From Lentzea sp. (lineage in GTDB: Bacteria; Actinomycetota; Actinomycetes; Mycobacteriales; Pseudonocardiaceae), in the NCBI GenBank assembly GCA_030146905.1, contig JASLAV010001082.1:1-28713 (forward strand): a DNA stretch of 28,713 bases, written 5' to 3'. Shown piece after piece: positions 19,208 to 26,691 of this stretch. Within the stretch, counting starts at the first letter, position 1. Every line of letters starts with the position of its first letter. The notes below the pieces were generated by a model, which ran no database searches, was not told where the DNA came from, and was given only the letters and a program-made list of their open reading frames with translations. The position numbers and the translations under genes are program-made.

Positions 19208-20440
19208 GTGTACGAGTCCCAGGCACCGCGCCGGGTGGTGATCACCGGTCTCGGCGTGGTCACCAGCATCGGGATCGGTGTCAACGAGTTCCTGTCCGGC
19301 CTGCGGGCCGGGCGCAGCGGGGTCAAGCCGATCACGTCCTTCGACACCACCGGGTACGGGCACGCGAACGGCTGCGAGATCACGGACTTCGTGCCGGAGC
19401 AGTGGATCGACAGGGTGGACCCGGCGCTGCTGGGCAGGGCCAGCCAGTTCTCCGCCGCCGCGGCCAAGATGGCGGCCGCCGACGCGGCCATCGGGCTCGA
19501 CGAGCTGCGGCAGCGGCGTTCGCTGGTCTCGGTGGGCACCACCGACGGCGAGTCCAGGGACCTGGACCTGCTGGCCGTGCAACAGCTGCGGGACGGCCCG
19601 GAGGGTCTCGACCCGCAGCTGGCCCGCCGGTCTCCCGCCGGCAGGCTGTCCACGAGCATCGTGCGCGAGCTCGGTCTCGTCGACGTGGAGGCGGTCACGA
19701 TCCCGACCGCGTGCGCCGCGGGCAACTACGCGATCGGCAACGGCATCGACGCGATCCGCTCCGGTGACGTCGACATCGCCCTGTGCGGCGGCGTGGACGC
19801 GCTGTGCCGCAAGACGTTCGCAGGCTTCTACCGGCTCGGCGCGATGGCGCCGGAGGTCTGCCAGCCGTTCGACAAGGACCGCAAGGGCATCCTGGTCGGC
19901 GAGGGCGCGGGAATCCTGCTGATGGAGAGCCTGGAGTCCGCCACGGCCAGGGGCGCGCGGATCTACGCCGAGGTGCTCGGCTACGGCCTCAACTGCGACG
20001 CGCTGTCCCCGGTGGCACCGGACCAGAACAGCCTCGCGGCCTGCATGCGCCTGGCACACCGCAACGCGGGCGTGAAGCCGGAGGACATCGACTTCATCTC
20101 GGCGCACGGCACCGGGACCAGGGCGAACGACCACACCGAGGTCGGCGCGATCCGGCAGGCGTTCGACGACAACCCGCCGCCGACCGTGTCGATCAAGGGC
20201 ATGCTGGGTCACGCGATGGGCGCGGCCAGCGCACTGGGATCGGCCGCGTGCGCGCTCGCGATCACCGAGGGCTTCATCCCTCCCACGGTGAACCACAACG
20301 AGACCGACCCGGAGTGCCAGGTCGACTGCGTGCCCAACACCGCGCGGGCCGCCGACGTCCGGGTGGTGCAGAACAACGCGCTGGCGTTCGGCGGCAACAA
20401 CGCCGTGCTCGTCCTCGGACGTCTGCCGGAAGCGGCGTGA
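19208..20440 (+). CDS. Type II PKS beta-ketoacyl synthase, KS-alpha (FabF-like)
   Basis: 410 residues; GTG start after GGGAGGG (19197-19203). The decarboxylating-condensing triad is complete: Cys169 in PTACAAGNYAIG, His300 in SAHGTGTRAND and His335 in KGMLGHAMGAAS. NALAFGGNNAVLVLG at the C-terminus matches the FabF/KS-alpha family. It should extend the ACP-bound chain with malonyl units as a heterodimer with the chain-length factor encoded at 22108-23244. The two genes are split by two others, whereas KS and CLF are adjacent in most aromatic type II clusters. A separate KR and dehydratases, and the lack of aromatase and cyclase genes, point to a reducing (polyene-forming) system. Confidence 0.95.
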   Translation: MYESQAPRRVVITGLGVVTSIGIGVNEFLSGLRAGRSGVKPITSFDTTGYGHANGCEITDFVPEQWIDRVDPALLGRASQFSAAAAKMAAADAAIGLDELRQRRSLVSVGTTDGESRDLDLLAVQQLRDGPEGLDPQLARRSPAGRLSTSIVRELGLVDVEAVTIPTACAAGNYAIGNGIDAIRSGDVDIALCGGVDALCRKTFAGFYRLGAMAPEVCQPFDKDRKGILVGEGAGILLMESLESATARGARIYAEVLGYGLNCDALSPVAPDQNSLAACMRLAHRNAGVKPEDIDFISAHGTGTRANDHTEVGAIRQAFDDNPPPTVSIKGMLGHAMGAASALGSAACALAITEGFIPPTVNHNETDPECQVDCVPNTARAADVRVVQNNALAFGGNNAVLVLGRLPEAA

Positions 20441-21186
20441 CACCTCGGCTGCGGCGCGCGTCCACGGCGGACCGCCCGGTCAAGGTCCTGCTGCTGCACG
20501 GACTCGGTTGCCGGACGAGCATCTGGGACCGGTACGCGGACCAGCCGGCCGACGACCTGGAGATCTGGGACGTCGAGCTGCCGTGGCACGGGGTGGGAGA
20601 CCGCGGCTGGAGCTACCGGGAGGACTCCGCCGGACAGCTGGCCGACGCCGTCCCGGCGGGCTTCGACGCACTGGTGGCCCACTCGTTCGCGGCCACCCTG
20701 CTGACCGAGGCGTTCGCCACCGGGCGGATGGAGCCGTGCCCGGCGGTGCTGGTGAACGCGTTCTACCGGCCGAGCGAAGAGGACTTCGACTGGCCCACGA
20801 TCTCCCACTACCTCAACGACTTCCACCTCATCTTCGCCGAGGCGCTGCGCGACGGCGACAGCGCGCGTCTGAGCGAGAAGCACAGGTCGTGGATGGCGGC
20901 CAGCCTGCGCGACCAGGTCGGGCCGTACGGCTGGAGCCGGTTCTTCCAGTCCTACCTGCGGTCCCCGTCGCTCGACCTGAGCGCGGTGGCGGCCCCGCAA
21001 CTCGTGCTGTGCGGGGACGGCGACATCGCGACCAGGGTGTCCGACGGGCAGGCGCTGGCCGCGGCCCTGCCCAGCGGCCGGTTCGAGCTGCTGCCCGGCT
21101 GCGGGCACTTCCCGATGACGCAGGCGCCGGACCGGTTCGCCCGCGCGGTCCGCGCCTTCCTGACCAGAACCCACACTTGGAGTTGA
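20437..21186 (+). CDS. Alpha/beta hydrolase (possible type II thioesterase or acyl-transfer/release enzyme)
   Basis: 249 residues from a GTG that overlaps the KS stop (GTGA). The fold is shown by the oxyanion stretch LLLHGLG near 17-23, nucleophile Ser83 in VAHSFAAT (Ala replaces the first Gly of GxSxG), an acidic site at Asp194/Asp196 in LCGDGDIAT, and His224 in GCGHFPM. The triad therefore seems complete. Its place inside the PKS operon suggests hydrolysis or transfer of acyl-ACP/acyl-carrier thioesters, for example editing or release. The family is too broad for a firm assignment. It has no signal peptide, so it should be cytoplasmic. Confidence 0.85.
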   Translation: MTPRLRRASTADRPVKVLLLHGLGCRTSIWDRYADQPADDLEIWDVELPWHGVGDRGWSYREDSAGQLADAVPAGFDALVAHSFAATLLTEAFATGRMEPCPAVLVNAFYRPSEEDFDWPTISHYLNDFHLIFAEALRDGDSARLSEKHRSWMAASLRDQVGPYGWSRFFQSYLRSPSLDLSAVAAPQLVLCGDGDIATRVSDGQALAAALPSGRFELLPGCGHFPMTQAPDRFARAVRAFLTRTHTWS

Positions 21187-21187
21187 C

Positions 21188-22111
21188 GTGAACCCGACAG
21201 CCACCCAGACGCCACGATCGACGCAGGTGGAGTTGCGGCCCCGCTACGAGGGGTCGAACATCTGCACCTGGATCGGGTTCAAGCACGTCAACTACCTCGT
21301 CGAGGAGGCAGTGCTCGACCACCTGCGCCAGCGGGGTTTCCCGGCCGGTGAGCTGCACGAGCGCTACGGCCTGTGCGTCGACATCACGAACATCGACACC
21401 CGGATGTGGACCGCCTACCACATCGACGACATCGCCGTGGCGACGGTGAAGCCCGTCGACGGCGACGGTCTGTCGTTCGTCGTGGAGATGGTCGCGCAGC
21501 GGGACCGTCCGATCAAGACGGTCACGTCGAAGGTCACCGTCGCGCTGCGGCTGGACGCGCGCGGGTTCCCCGCCGAGGACGTGCCCGCCGAGCTGGCCGC
21601 GCACGTGGTCTCCCAGGTCGGCGAGGACACCGGCGGGATCACCGCCGCGGCCGACCCGGTCGCGCAGCTGACCGAGGGCCGCAACGCCTACGCGTGGGGC
21701 TGGCGGATCCCCTACCCCTACTGCCACTTCACCGAGCGGCTGCAGATGTCCGGGTACCTGCGGCTGATGGAGGAGGCGGTGGACCGGTTCCTCGACGAGC
21801 GGGGCGTGTCCATCAAGACGTTGCTGGACCAGCAGAACTGGATCCCCGTGGTGCCCAGCTCGAAGGTCACGATGCTGGCGGAGGTCGGCATGGAGGAGAC
21901 GCTCTACACGGTCTTCACCGTGGAGAGCGTGTTCAAGCGCCTGACCTACACCGCGCTGATGGAGTGCTACGTGCTGCGCGGGGGCGAGCTGGTGCCCACC
22001 GCCGTCGGCCGGATCACCCACGGGTACGCGGTGATCGAGAACCGGCGTGACTGGCGCCAGGTCGACTTCGACGACCGGCTGCTGAACGCGCTGAACGGAG
22101 CGGCGGAATGA
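21188..22111 (+). CDS. Double hot-dog protein (4HBT thioesterase / dehydratase-like)
   Basis: 307 residues; GTG one base after the hydrolase stop. Two hot-dog halves can be seen. The first (about 15-150) has GFKHVNYLVEEAVLDHLR, close to the helix motif of 4-hydroxybenzoyl-CoA thioesterases. The second (about 170-300) has CHFTERLQMSGYLRLMEEAVDRFL. Such proteins hydrolyse acyl thioesters or dehydrate 3-hydroxyacyl thioesters. Similar hot-dog proteins occur in reducing type II PKS clusters. Whether this one trims, releases or dehydrates the chain is not decidable here. Its ending overlaps the CLF start (ATGA), so its dosage is tied to the PKS core. Confidence 0.8.
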   Translation: MNPTATQTPRSTQVELRPRYEGSNICTWIGFKHVNYLVEEAVLDHLRQRGFPAGELHERYGLCVDITNIDTRMWTAYHIDDIAVATVKPVDGDGLSFVVEMVAQRDRPIKTVTSKVTVALRLDARGFPAEDVPAELAAHVVSQVGEDTGGITAAADPVAQLTEGRNAYAWGWRIPYPYCHFTERLQMSGYLRLMEEAVDRFLDERGVSIKTLLDQQNWIPVVPSSKVTMLAEVGMEETLYTVFTVESVFKRLTYTALMECYVLRGGELVPTAVGRITHGYAVIENRRDWRQVDFDDRLLNALNGAAE

Positions 22112-23244
22112 CCGCGGCCACGTCCCTGGAAGCCGAGGACGTCGTCCTGTCCGCGTGGTCCGTGGTGTCGGCGTTCGGCGTGGGCAGCGAACCCTTCGGC
22201 GACGGAGTCCTCTCCGGACGGAGCGCGGTCGCGGAGCTCGACCCCGAGGCCTTTCCCGGCCCGTTCTCCTCGGCGGCGCTCGTGCCGGACTTCAGCGCCG
22301 CGAAGTACCTGGGCACCAAGGGAACCCGGCTGATGGACCGGCTGACCGCGCTGGCCGTCACCTCGGTCGGCGGGCTGGTCGAGCAGTGCCGGTCGGAGCT
22401 GGCCGCCGACCCGCAGCGGGCCGCGCTGGTGCTGGGCACCGGCTGGGCCGGCGTGCAGAGCATCATGGACACCACCCGCGACTCGCTGGTCGGCGACAAG
22501 CCGTACCACGTCGACCCCGCCAAGTTCCCGAACACGGTGATGAACAAGGCGGCGGGCCAGAGCGCCATCTGGCACACGATCAAGGGCCCCAACACCACCA
22601 TCACCGGCGACTGGCTGACCGGCCTGCTGGCGTTGAGCTACGGGATCCGGCTGCTGCGCGGCGGGCACGCCGACCGTGTGCTGTGCGGCGCCGTCGAGGA
22701 GTACTCGACGCAACGCGCCTGGCTGGAGTGGCACATCGCCGGGGACTCGAAGCAGGGCGCGGAGCCGGGCGAGGGCGGGGCGTTCTTCCTCGTCGAGTCG
22801 CACGCCGACGCGCGCAGGGCGGGCCGGGTACCGCTCGCCCGCGTCCTCTCCACCCGGTTCATGGCCTTCCACCAGCCGGCGGACCTCGAACCGACGATGA
22901 TCCGCTGCGTCCGCGCGGCACTCGACTCGGCCCGCGCCGACGCGGCCGACGTGCGGATCGTGGCACCGACGCTGGCGGTGGGACCGTACGGCGAGGCCGA
23001 GGCGGGCGCGCTCACCGCGGTGCTGGGCACCAACAGCCCGCGGTGGATCAAGTGCCACCCGGCTCTGGGCGCGCCGTCGTCGGTGTCCACCAGCTTCCAG
23101 ACCGCGTCCGTGCTCGCCGCGGCCGGCCGCGGCGGGTTCGGCCCCGGCGACCTCGCGCTGGTCACCGGGATCGACAGGGACGGCACGCTCGGCTGCGCCG
23201 TGCTCGCCGGCTGCCCCGCGACGGACGAGGAGGCCGCGCCGTGA
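22108..23244 (+). CDS. Chain-length factor (KS-beta), divergent, Trp at the active-site Cys position
   Basis: 378 residues, beginning at an ATG overlapping the previous stop. The thiolase-like fold is recognisable (VVLSAWSVVSAFG start; VLGTGWAGVQS; GPNTTITGDWLTGLLALSYG), but the catalytic residues are gone. Trp169 stands where KS has Cys169, and the regions matching the two KS histidines read IVAPTLAVGPYG and IKCHPALGAPSS. This is the pattern of a non-condensing partner that shapes the tunnel and sets chain length. Classical aromatic chain-length factors usually have Gln at the Cys position, so Trp is atypical. It is expected to pair with the KS at 19208-20440. It is shorter than most (about 400 residues). 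Confidence 0.88.
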   Translation: MTAATSLEAEDVVLSAWSVVSAFGVGSEPFGDGVLSGRSAVAELDPEAFPGPFSSAALVPDFSAAKYLGTKGTRLMDRLTALAVTSVGGLVEQCRSELAADPQRAALVLGTGWAGVQSIMDTTRDSLVGDKPYHVDPAKFPNTVMNKAAGQSAIWHTIKGPNTTITGDWLTGLLALSYGIRLLRGGHADRVLCGAVEEYSTQRAWLEWHIAGDSKQGAEPGEGGAFFLVESHADARRAGRVPLARVLSTRFMAFHQPADLEPTMIRCVRAALDSARADAADVRIVAPTLAVGPYGEAEAGALTAVLGTNSPRWIKCHPALGAPSSVSTSFQTASVLAAAGRGGFGPGDLALVTGIDRDGTLGCAVLAGCPATDEEAAP

Positions 23245-23588
23245 TCGAACTCCTGGAGCACGACGGCGCGCAGTTCTCCGCGAGTGCCTCGGCGGACGCC
23301 GACAACCCCGTGTTCGAGGGGCACTACCCCGGATTTCCCATCCTGCCGGGTCTCTTCCTCGTCGAGTACGCCCACGAGACGGTGCGCGCGGTGCTCGGCG
23401 AGCCCGATCTGTGGCCGGTGGCGGTGGACAGGGTCAGGTTCCTGCGCCCCGTCTACCCCGGCGACGAACTGCGGATCGAGGGCAAGCTGACCGAGGACGG
23501 CGGCACCACCCTCGGCCAGGTGACCGTGCACGTCCTCGGCAAGCCGGTGGCCGAGATCCGCCTGCGGTACCCGGGAGGGACCCGATGA
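23241..23588 (+). CDS. FabZ-like 3-hydroxyacyl-ACP dehydratase subunit with catalytic His and Glu
   Basis: 115 residues, starting at a GTG that overlaps the CLF stop. FEGHYPGFPILPGLFLVEYA carries the FabZ active-site pattern, with His28 and Glu42 exactly 14 residues apart, as in FabZ (His49/Glu63 in characterised enzymes). The later VRFLRPVYPGDEL stretch fits the hot-dog strand of FabZ. It lacks the usual FabZ N-terminal LLPHRYPFLLVDRV segment and is shorter than the usual 145-150 residues. That segment is found in the very next gene. The likely role is removal of water from ACP-bound 3-hydroxyacyl chains to give the double bonds of a polyene, perhaps as a heteromer with the 23585 product. 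Confidence 0.88.
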   Translation: MIELLEHDGAQFSASASADADNPVFEGHYPGFPILPGLFLVEYAHETVRAVLGEPDLWPVAVDRVRFLRPVYPGDELRIEGKLTEDGGTTLGQVTVHVLGKPVAEIRLRYPGGTR

Positions 23589-24058
23589 TCGGCGTCGACC
23601 ACATCAAAACCCTGATCCCGCACCGCTATCCGGTGCTGCTGGTGGACCGCGTGACCGCGGTGGACCCCGGCCGCAGCCTGGTGGCGACCAAGGCGATCAC
23701 GGTGGCGGAACCGAACTACCGCGGCATTCCCGCCGGTGCGCCGGCCGGGCGTTACGCCTACCCGCTCAGCCTGCTGCTCGAGTCCTGGGCCCAGGCCGCG
23801 GTGCTCCTCGTCTGCTGGGACTCGCCGAACCCGGACGTGGTGGCGGGCAAGGTCGAGCTCGCCGCCGGTTTCCGCGGCATGGAGCTCGGTGCACCGGTGT
23901 ACCCCGGCGACGTGCTGGAGCACCACGTGTTCCTGCACAAGGCTGCCGGCGACGCCGCGGTCGTCGGCGGTCACAGCACAGTCGACGGGCGGAAGGTGCT
24001 CAGCGTCGCGCAGTTCACCGCCGCGATGCGCGGGATCGAGGTGCTGCACCGTGACTGA
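23585..24058 (+). CDS. FabZ-like dehydratase partner lacking the catalytic His
   Basis: 157 residues; ATG overlaps the preceding stop (ATGA). The N-terminus IKTLIPHRYPVLLVDRV (7-23) is an almost canonical FabZ start. In the active-site region, GAPAGRYAYPLSLLLESWAQ keeps Glu66 before the WAQ helix but has Ala52 where FabZ has the catalytic His. The GHFP motif is absent. The C-terminal hot-dog strands (FRGMELGAPVYPGDVLEHHVF) are retained. It is either inactive alone, a structural partner of the His-bearing subunit encoded just upstream, or an isomerase/binding protein. The immediate overlap of the two genes favours a heteromeric dehydratase. Confidence 0.87.
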   Translation: MIGVDHIKTLIPHRYPVLLVDRVTAVDPGRSLVATKAITVAEPNYRGIPAGAPAGRYAYPLSLLLESWAQAAVLLVCWDSPNPDVVAGKVELAAGFRGMELGAPVYPGDVLEHHVFLHKAAGDAAVVGGHSTVDGRKVLSVAQFTAAMRGIEVLHRD

Positions 24059-24797
24059 GCAGGCGCGGCCGGTGGCGTTGGTCACCGGCGGATCGAGGGG
24101 CATCGGCGCGAGCGTCGTCACCCGGCTCGCGGCTGACGGCTTCGACGTCGCGTTCTGCTTCCAGGCCAACAGGTCCGCGGCCGAACTGGTCGAGAAGGAG
24201 GCGGTCGGGGCTGGCGCGGCCGTGCTGGCCCGGCAGGTCGACGTCGCCGACCGCGGCCAGACCGACAAGTTCGTGAAGGGCGTGGAGAAGGATCTCGGGC
24301 CGATCGCCGCGGTGGTCTCGTGCGCCGGAATCGTCCGGGACAACCCGCTCGTCCTGTTGAGCGACCAGGACTGGCACGACGTCCTGCGCGTGAACCTCGA
24401 CGGCGTCCACAACGTCTGCAAGTCCGCGGTGTTCGCGATGATGAAACGCCGGAAGGGCAGCATCGTCACGATGTCGTCGGTCGCGGGGGTGTACGGCAAC
24501 GCGACGCAGACGAACTACTCGGCGGCCAAGGCCGGGATCATCGGCTTCACCAAGGCCCTCGCCAAGGAGGTCGGCGGGTACGGCATCCGTGCCAACGTGG
24601 TGGCGCCGGGCTTCATCGACACCGACATGACGGCCGGCCTGTCGGCGAAGGCCACCGGAGGTCTGACGACGCGGATCCCGCTCGGCCGGTTCGGGCGATC
24701 GGAGGAAGTCTCGGACCTGGTGTCGTTCCTGGTGTCCTGCCGCGCGAGCTACATCACCGGCCAGGTGCTCGGGGTCGACGGCGGCCTGGTGCCCTAG
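24051..24797 (+). CDS. FabG-like ketoreductase (SDR family)
   Basis: 248 residues, the typical FabG length. The start GTG overlaps the previous gene by eight bases. The NAD(P)H-binding TGGSRGIG is at 12-19, the catalytic Ser near 142-143 in TMSSVAG, and the Tyr156-x3-Lys160 pair in NYSAAKAG. The C-terminal ITGQVLGVDGG is also typical. It should reduce 3-ketoacyl-ACP to 3-hydroxyacyl-ACP with NADPH, preparing the substrate for the dehydratase subunits encoded just upstream. The Arg after GGS supports NADPH preference. FAS II housekeeping function is unlikely, as the gene is embedded between cluster-specific genes. Confidence 0.94.
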   Translation: MTEQARPVALVTGGSRGIGASVVTRLAADGFDVAFCFQANRSAAELVEKEAVGAGAAVLARQVDVADRGQTDKFVKGVEKDLGPIAAVVSCAGIVRDNPLVLLSDQDWHDVLRVNLDGVHNVCKSAVFAMMKRRKGSIVTMSSVAGVYGNATQTNYSAAKAGIIGFTKALAKEVGGYGIRANVVAPGFIDTDMTAGLSAKATGGLTTRIPLGRFGRSEEVSDLVSFLVSCRASYITGQVLGVDGGLVP

Positions 24798-24807
24798 GAG
24801 ACATGAG

Positions 24808-25509
24808 ATGAGTCCGAACAAGCGCGTCCCGAAGTTCTACTTCTCCCTGCGCAGCCCGTACTCGTGGCTCGCGTACCGGGAACTGCTGGACGGGTACCGG
24901 GACGTGGCGGAGCAGGTCGAGTGGGTGCCGTTCTTCGAGCCCGACGACCGCAGCACCGAGATGCTCACCGCGTTCGGCGACCAGTTCCCGTACACACCGA
25001 TGTCCCGCGCCAAGCACCTCTACATATTGCAGGACGTCCGGCGTCTGGCCGCGGCGCGCGGCCTCACGGTGGCGTGGCCGGTCGACAAGGACCCGGTCTG
25101 GGAGGTGCCGCACCTCGGCTATCTCGTCGCCCGTGACGGCGGCATGGGACCGGAGTTCGTCGCGGCGGCCTACCGGGCCCGCTGGGAGCAGGGCCGCGAC
25201 ATCTGCGACCCGTCGGTCGTCGCCGAGATCGCCTCGTCGATCGGTGCCGATCCCGGCGCTGTCGCGGCAGCGGCGGACGATCAGGAGCTGCGCGAGCGAG
25301 GGGTGCGGATCCTGCGGGACGTCTGCCGGGACGGCGTGTTCGGTGTGCCGTTCTTCGTGCACGGCTTCAACCGGTTCTGGGGACTGGACCGGCTGGAGGG
25401 CTTCGCCGCGCACCTGCGTGCCGGGCGGCCGCCGGCGACAGAGCCGGCCGAGGTCGCGGTGGGCGGCGGGAGGACCAGTGACGGAGGGCATGCGGGTGGC
25501 TGCGGCTGA
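24808..25509 (+). CDS. DsbA-family protein, 2-hydroxychromene-2-carboxylate isomerase-like
   Basis: 233 residues; ATG after TAGGAGACATGAG, ten bases past the KR stop. The N-terminal FYFSLRSPYSWLAYREL carries the SPYS motif (Ser16-Pro17-Tyr18-Ser19) of HCCA isomerase / kappa-class glutathione transferases, in place of the CxxC of true DsbA. FGVPFFVHGFNRFWGLDRL near 180-200 contains the thioredoxin-fold cis-Pro region. HCCA isomerases use a thiol to isomerise cis/trans double bonds. Related isomerases occur in clusters for polyene-derived and cinnamoyl-type acyl groups, where they are thought to set double-bond geometry. No secretion signal is present, so a disulfide role outside the cell is unlikely. 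The Gly-rich tail (about 215-233) looks unstructured. Confidence 0.87.
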   Translation: MSPNKRVPKFYFSLRSPYSWLAYRELLDGYRDVAEQVEWVPFFEPDDRSTEMLTAFGDQFPYTPMSRAKHLYILQDVRRLAAARGLTVAWPVDKDPVWEVPHLGYLVARDGGMGPEFVAAAYRARWEQGRDICDPSVVAEIASSIGADPGAVAAAADDQELRERGVRILRDVCRDGVFGVPFFVHGFNRFWGLDRLEGFAAHLRAGRPPATEPAEVAVGGGRTSDGGHAGGCG

Positions 25510-25524
25510 CTCCGTCGTGAGCAA

Positions 25525-25532
25525 GGGGGAGG
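25525..25532 (+). promoter_or_regulatory. Ribosome site GGGGGAGG deciding the acyl-CoA dehydrogenase start
   Basis: This purine-rich site lies eight bases before the GTG at 25541. It is better spaced than the sites before the alternative in-frame starts (GTG 25478, ATG 25490). Confidence 0.5.
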
Positions 25533-25540
25533 ACGGGGCG

Positions 25541-26668
25541 GTGCACCAGTACCGGTCGTGGATGGACGAGGACCTGGCGGCGTTCCGGCAGCTGGCGCGC
25601 ACGTTCTGCGAGAACGAGCTGCTGCCGCACCAGGAGCGCTGGGCAGAGCACAGGCAGGTCGATCGCGACCTGTGGCGGACGGCGGGGAGCATGGGCCTGC
25701 TGTGCCTGAGCGTGCCGGAGTGCTACGGCGGCGGTGGCGGGTCGTTCGCCTACGAGGCCGTGCTGGCGGAGGAACAGGCGCGGGTGGGGGACACGGCGTG
25801 GGGTCTCACCGCGCACGGTGTGGCCGCCCACCACGTCCTCGCACACGGCACGGAGCGGCAGAAGCGGCGGTGGCTGCCGAGGCTCGCGTCCGGCGAGCTG
25901 GTCGGCGCGATCGCGATCACCGAGCCGCAGGCGGGGTCGGACGTCCAGAACATCGCCACCGTGGCGGTCAGGGACGGCGACGACTACCTGGTCGACGGCG
26001 CGAAGACGATGATCACCAACGGCGTCCAGGCCGGTCTGGTGATCATCACCGTGCTGGTCGAGGGCGAGGTCTCGCTGCTGGTGGTGGAGACCGAGCAGGT
26101 GACGGGCCTGCTGCGGGGCGAGGCGATGGCGAAGATCGGCCGGCACGGGCAGGACACGGCCGAGCTGATCTTCTCGGCGATGCGGGTGCCCGCGCGCCAC
26201 CTGCTCGGCGAGGTGCCGGGACGCGGGCTGCGCCAGCTGATCCCGATGATGTCGATGGAACGGCTGCTGATCGCCGTGACGGCGGTCGCCGCGATGGAGA
26301 GCGCCGTCGACTGGACGGTCCGGCACACCAGGGAGCGCGTCGTGTTCGGGCGCACCCTGGCGCGGTACCAGAACACCAAGTTCCGGCTCGCCGACTGCGT
26401 CACCGAGGTCGCCGTCAGCAGGGCGTTCGTCGACCGGTGCGTGGACCGGCACCTGGCGGGCGAGCTGCCGATGGCCGAGTCGGCGATGGTGAAGATGTGG
26501 GCCACCGACCGGCTCACCAGGGTCGTGGACGACTGCCTGCAGCTGTTCGGCGGCTACGGCTACCTGGCGGGAACCCCGATCGCCAGGGCGTGGACCGACG
26601 CGCGGGTGACCCGGATCTACGGCGGCGCCAACGAGATCATGCGTGAGATCATCTCCGGCTCGCTGTAG
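25541..26668 (+). CDS. Acyl-CoA dehydrogenase-like flavoprotein
   Basis: 375 residues from the GTG chosen by its ribosome site; in-frame GTG 25478 would add 21 residues and overlap the upstream gene by 32 bases. IAITEPQAGSDVQNI, the FAD-site KTMITNG, QLFGGYGYLAGTPIARAWTDARV and IYGGANEIMREI are clear family motifs. The C-terminal site has Gly where medium-chain enzymes have the catalytic Glu (YEG), but MSMERLLIAV places Glu240 as in long-chain and isovaleryl dehydrogenases, so the base is probably retained. It would desaturate an acyl thioester at C2-C3 with FAD, or a carrier-bound chain or amino acid. Given the PKS context it may add or shift a double bond, or help oxidise a cyclised polyene. 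Confidence 0.92.
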   Translation: MHQYRSWMDEDLAAFRQLARTFCENELLPHQERWAEHRQVDRDLWRTAGSMGLLCLSVPECYGGGGGSFAYEAVLAEEQARVGDTAWGLTAHGVAAHHVLAHGTERQKRRWLPRLASGELVGAIAITEPQAGSDVQNIATVAVRDGDDYLVDGAKTMITNGVQAGLVIITVLVEGEVSLLVVETEQVTGLLRGEAMAKIGRHGQDTAELIFSAMRVPARHLLGEVPGRGLRQLIPMMSMERLLIAVTAVAAMESAVDWTVRHTRERVVFGRTLARYQNTKFRLADCVTEVAVSRAFVDRCVDRHLAGELPMAESAMVKMWATDRLTRVVDDCLQLFGGYGYLAGTPIARAWTDARVTRIYGGANEIMREIISGSL

Positions 26669-26691
26669 CCGGTCGAGGCGAGGAAGAACCC

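Noticed and set aside
19208..23244. Aromatic type II polyketide cluster
   Set aside because: KS and CLF are not adjacent, there is no aromatase or cyclase, and two FabZ-like subunits are present, which fits reduced/dehydrated chains better.
18904..24797. Housekeeping fatty acid synthase (FAS II) operon
   Set aside because: ACP, KS, DH and KR alone could suggest FAS II, but a chain-length factor without catalytic residues, no FabH or FabD, and flanking cluster genes favour a dedicated PKS.
25478..25543. Earlier starts for the acyl-CoA dehydrogenase (GTG 25478 or ATG 25490)
   Set aside because: They overlap the upstream gene by 20-32 bases and have poorly spaced ribosome sites; GTG 25541 has GGGGGAGG eight bases ahead. 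Not excluded, because overlaps are common here.
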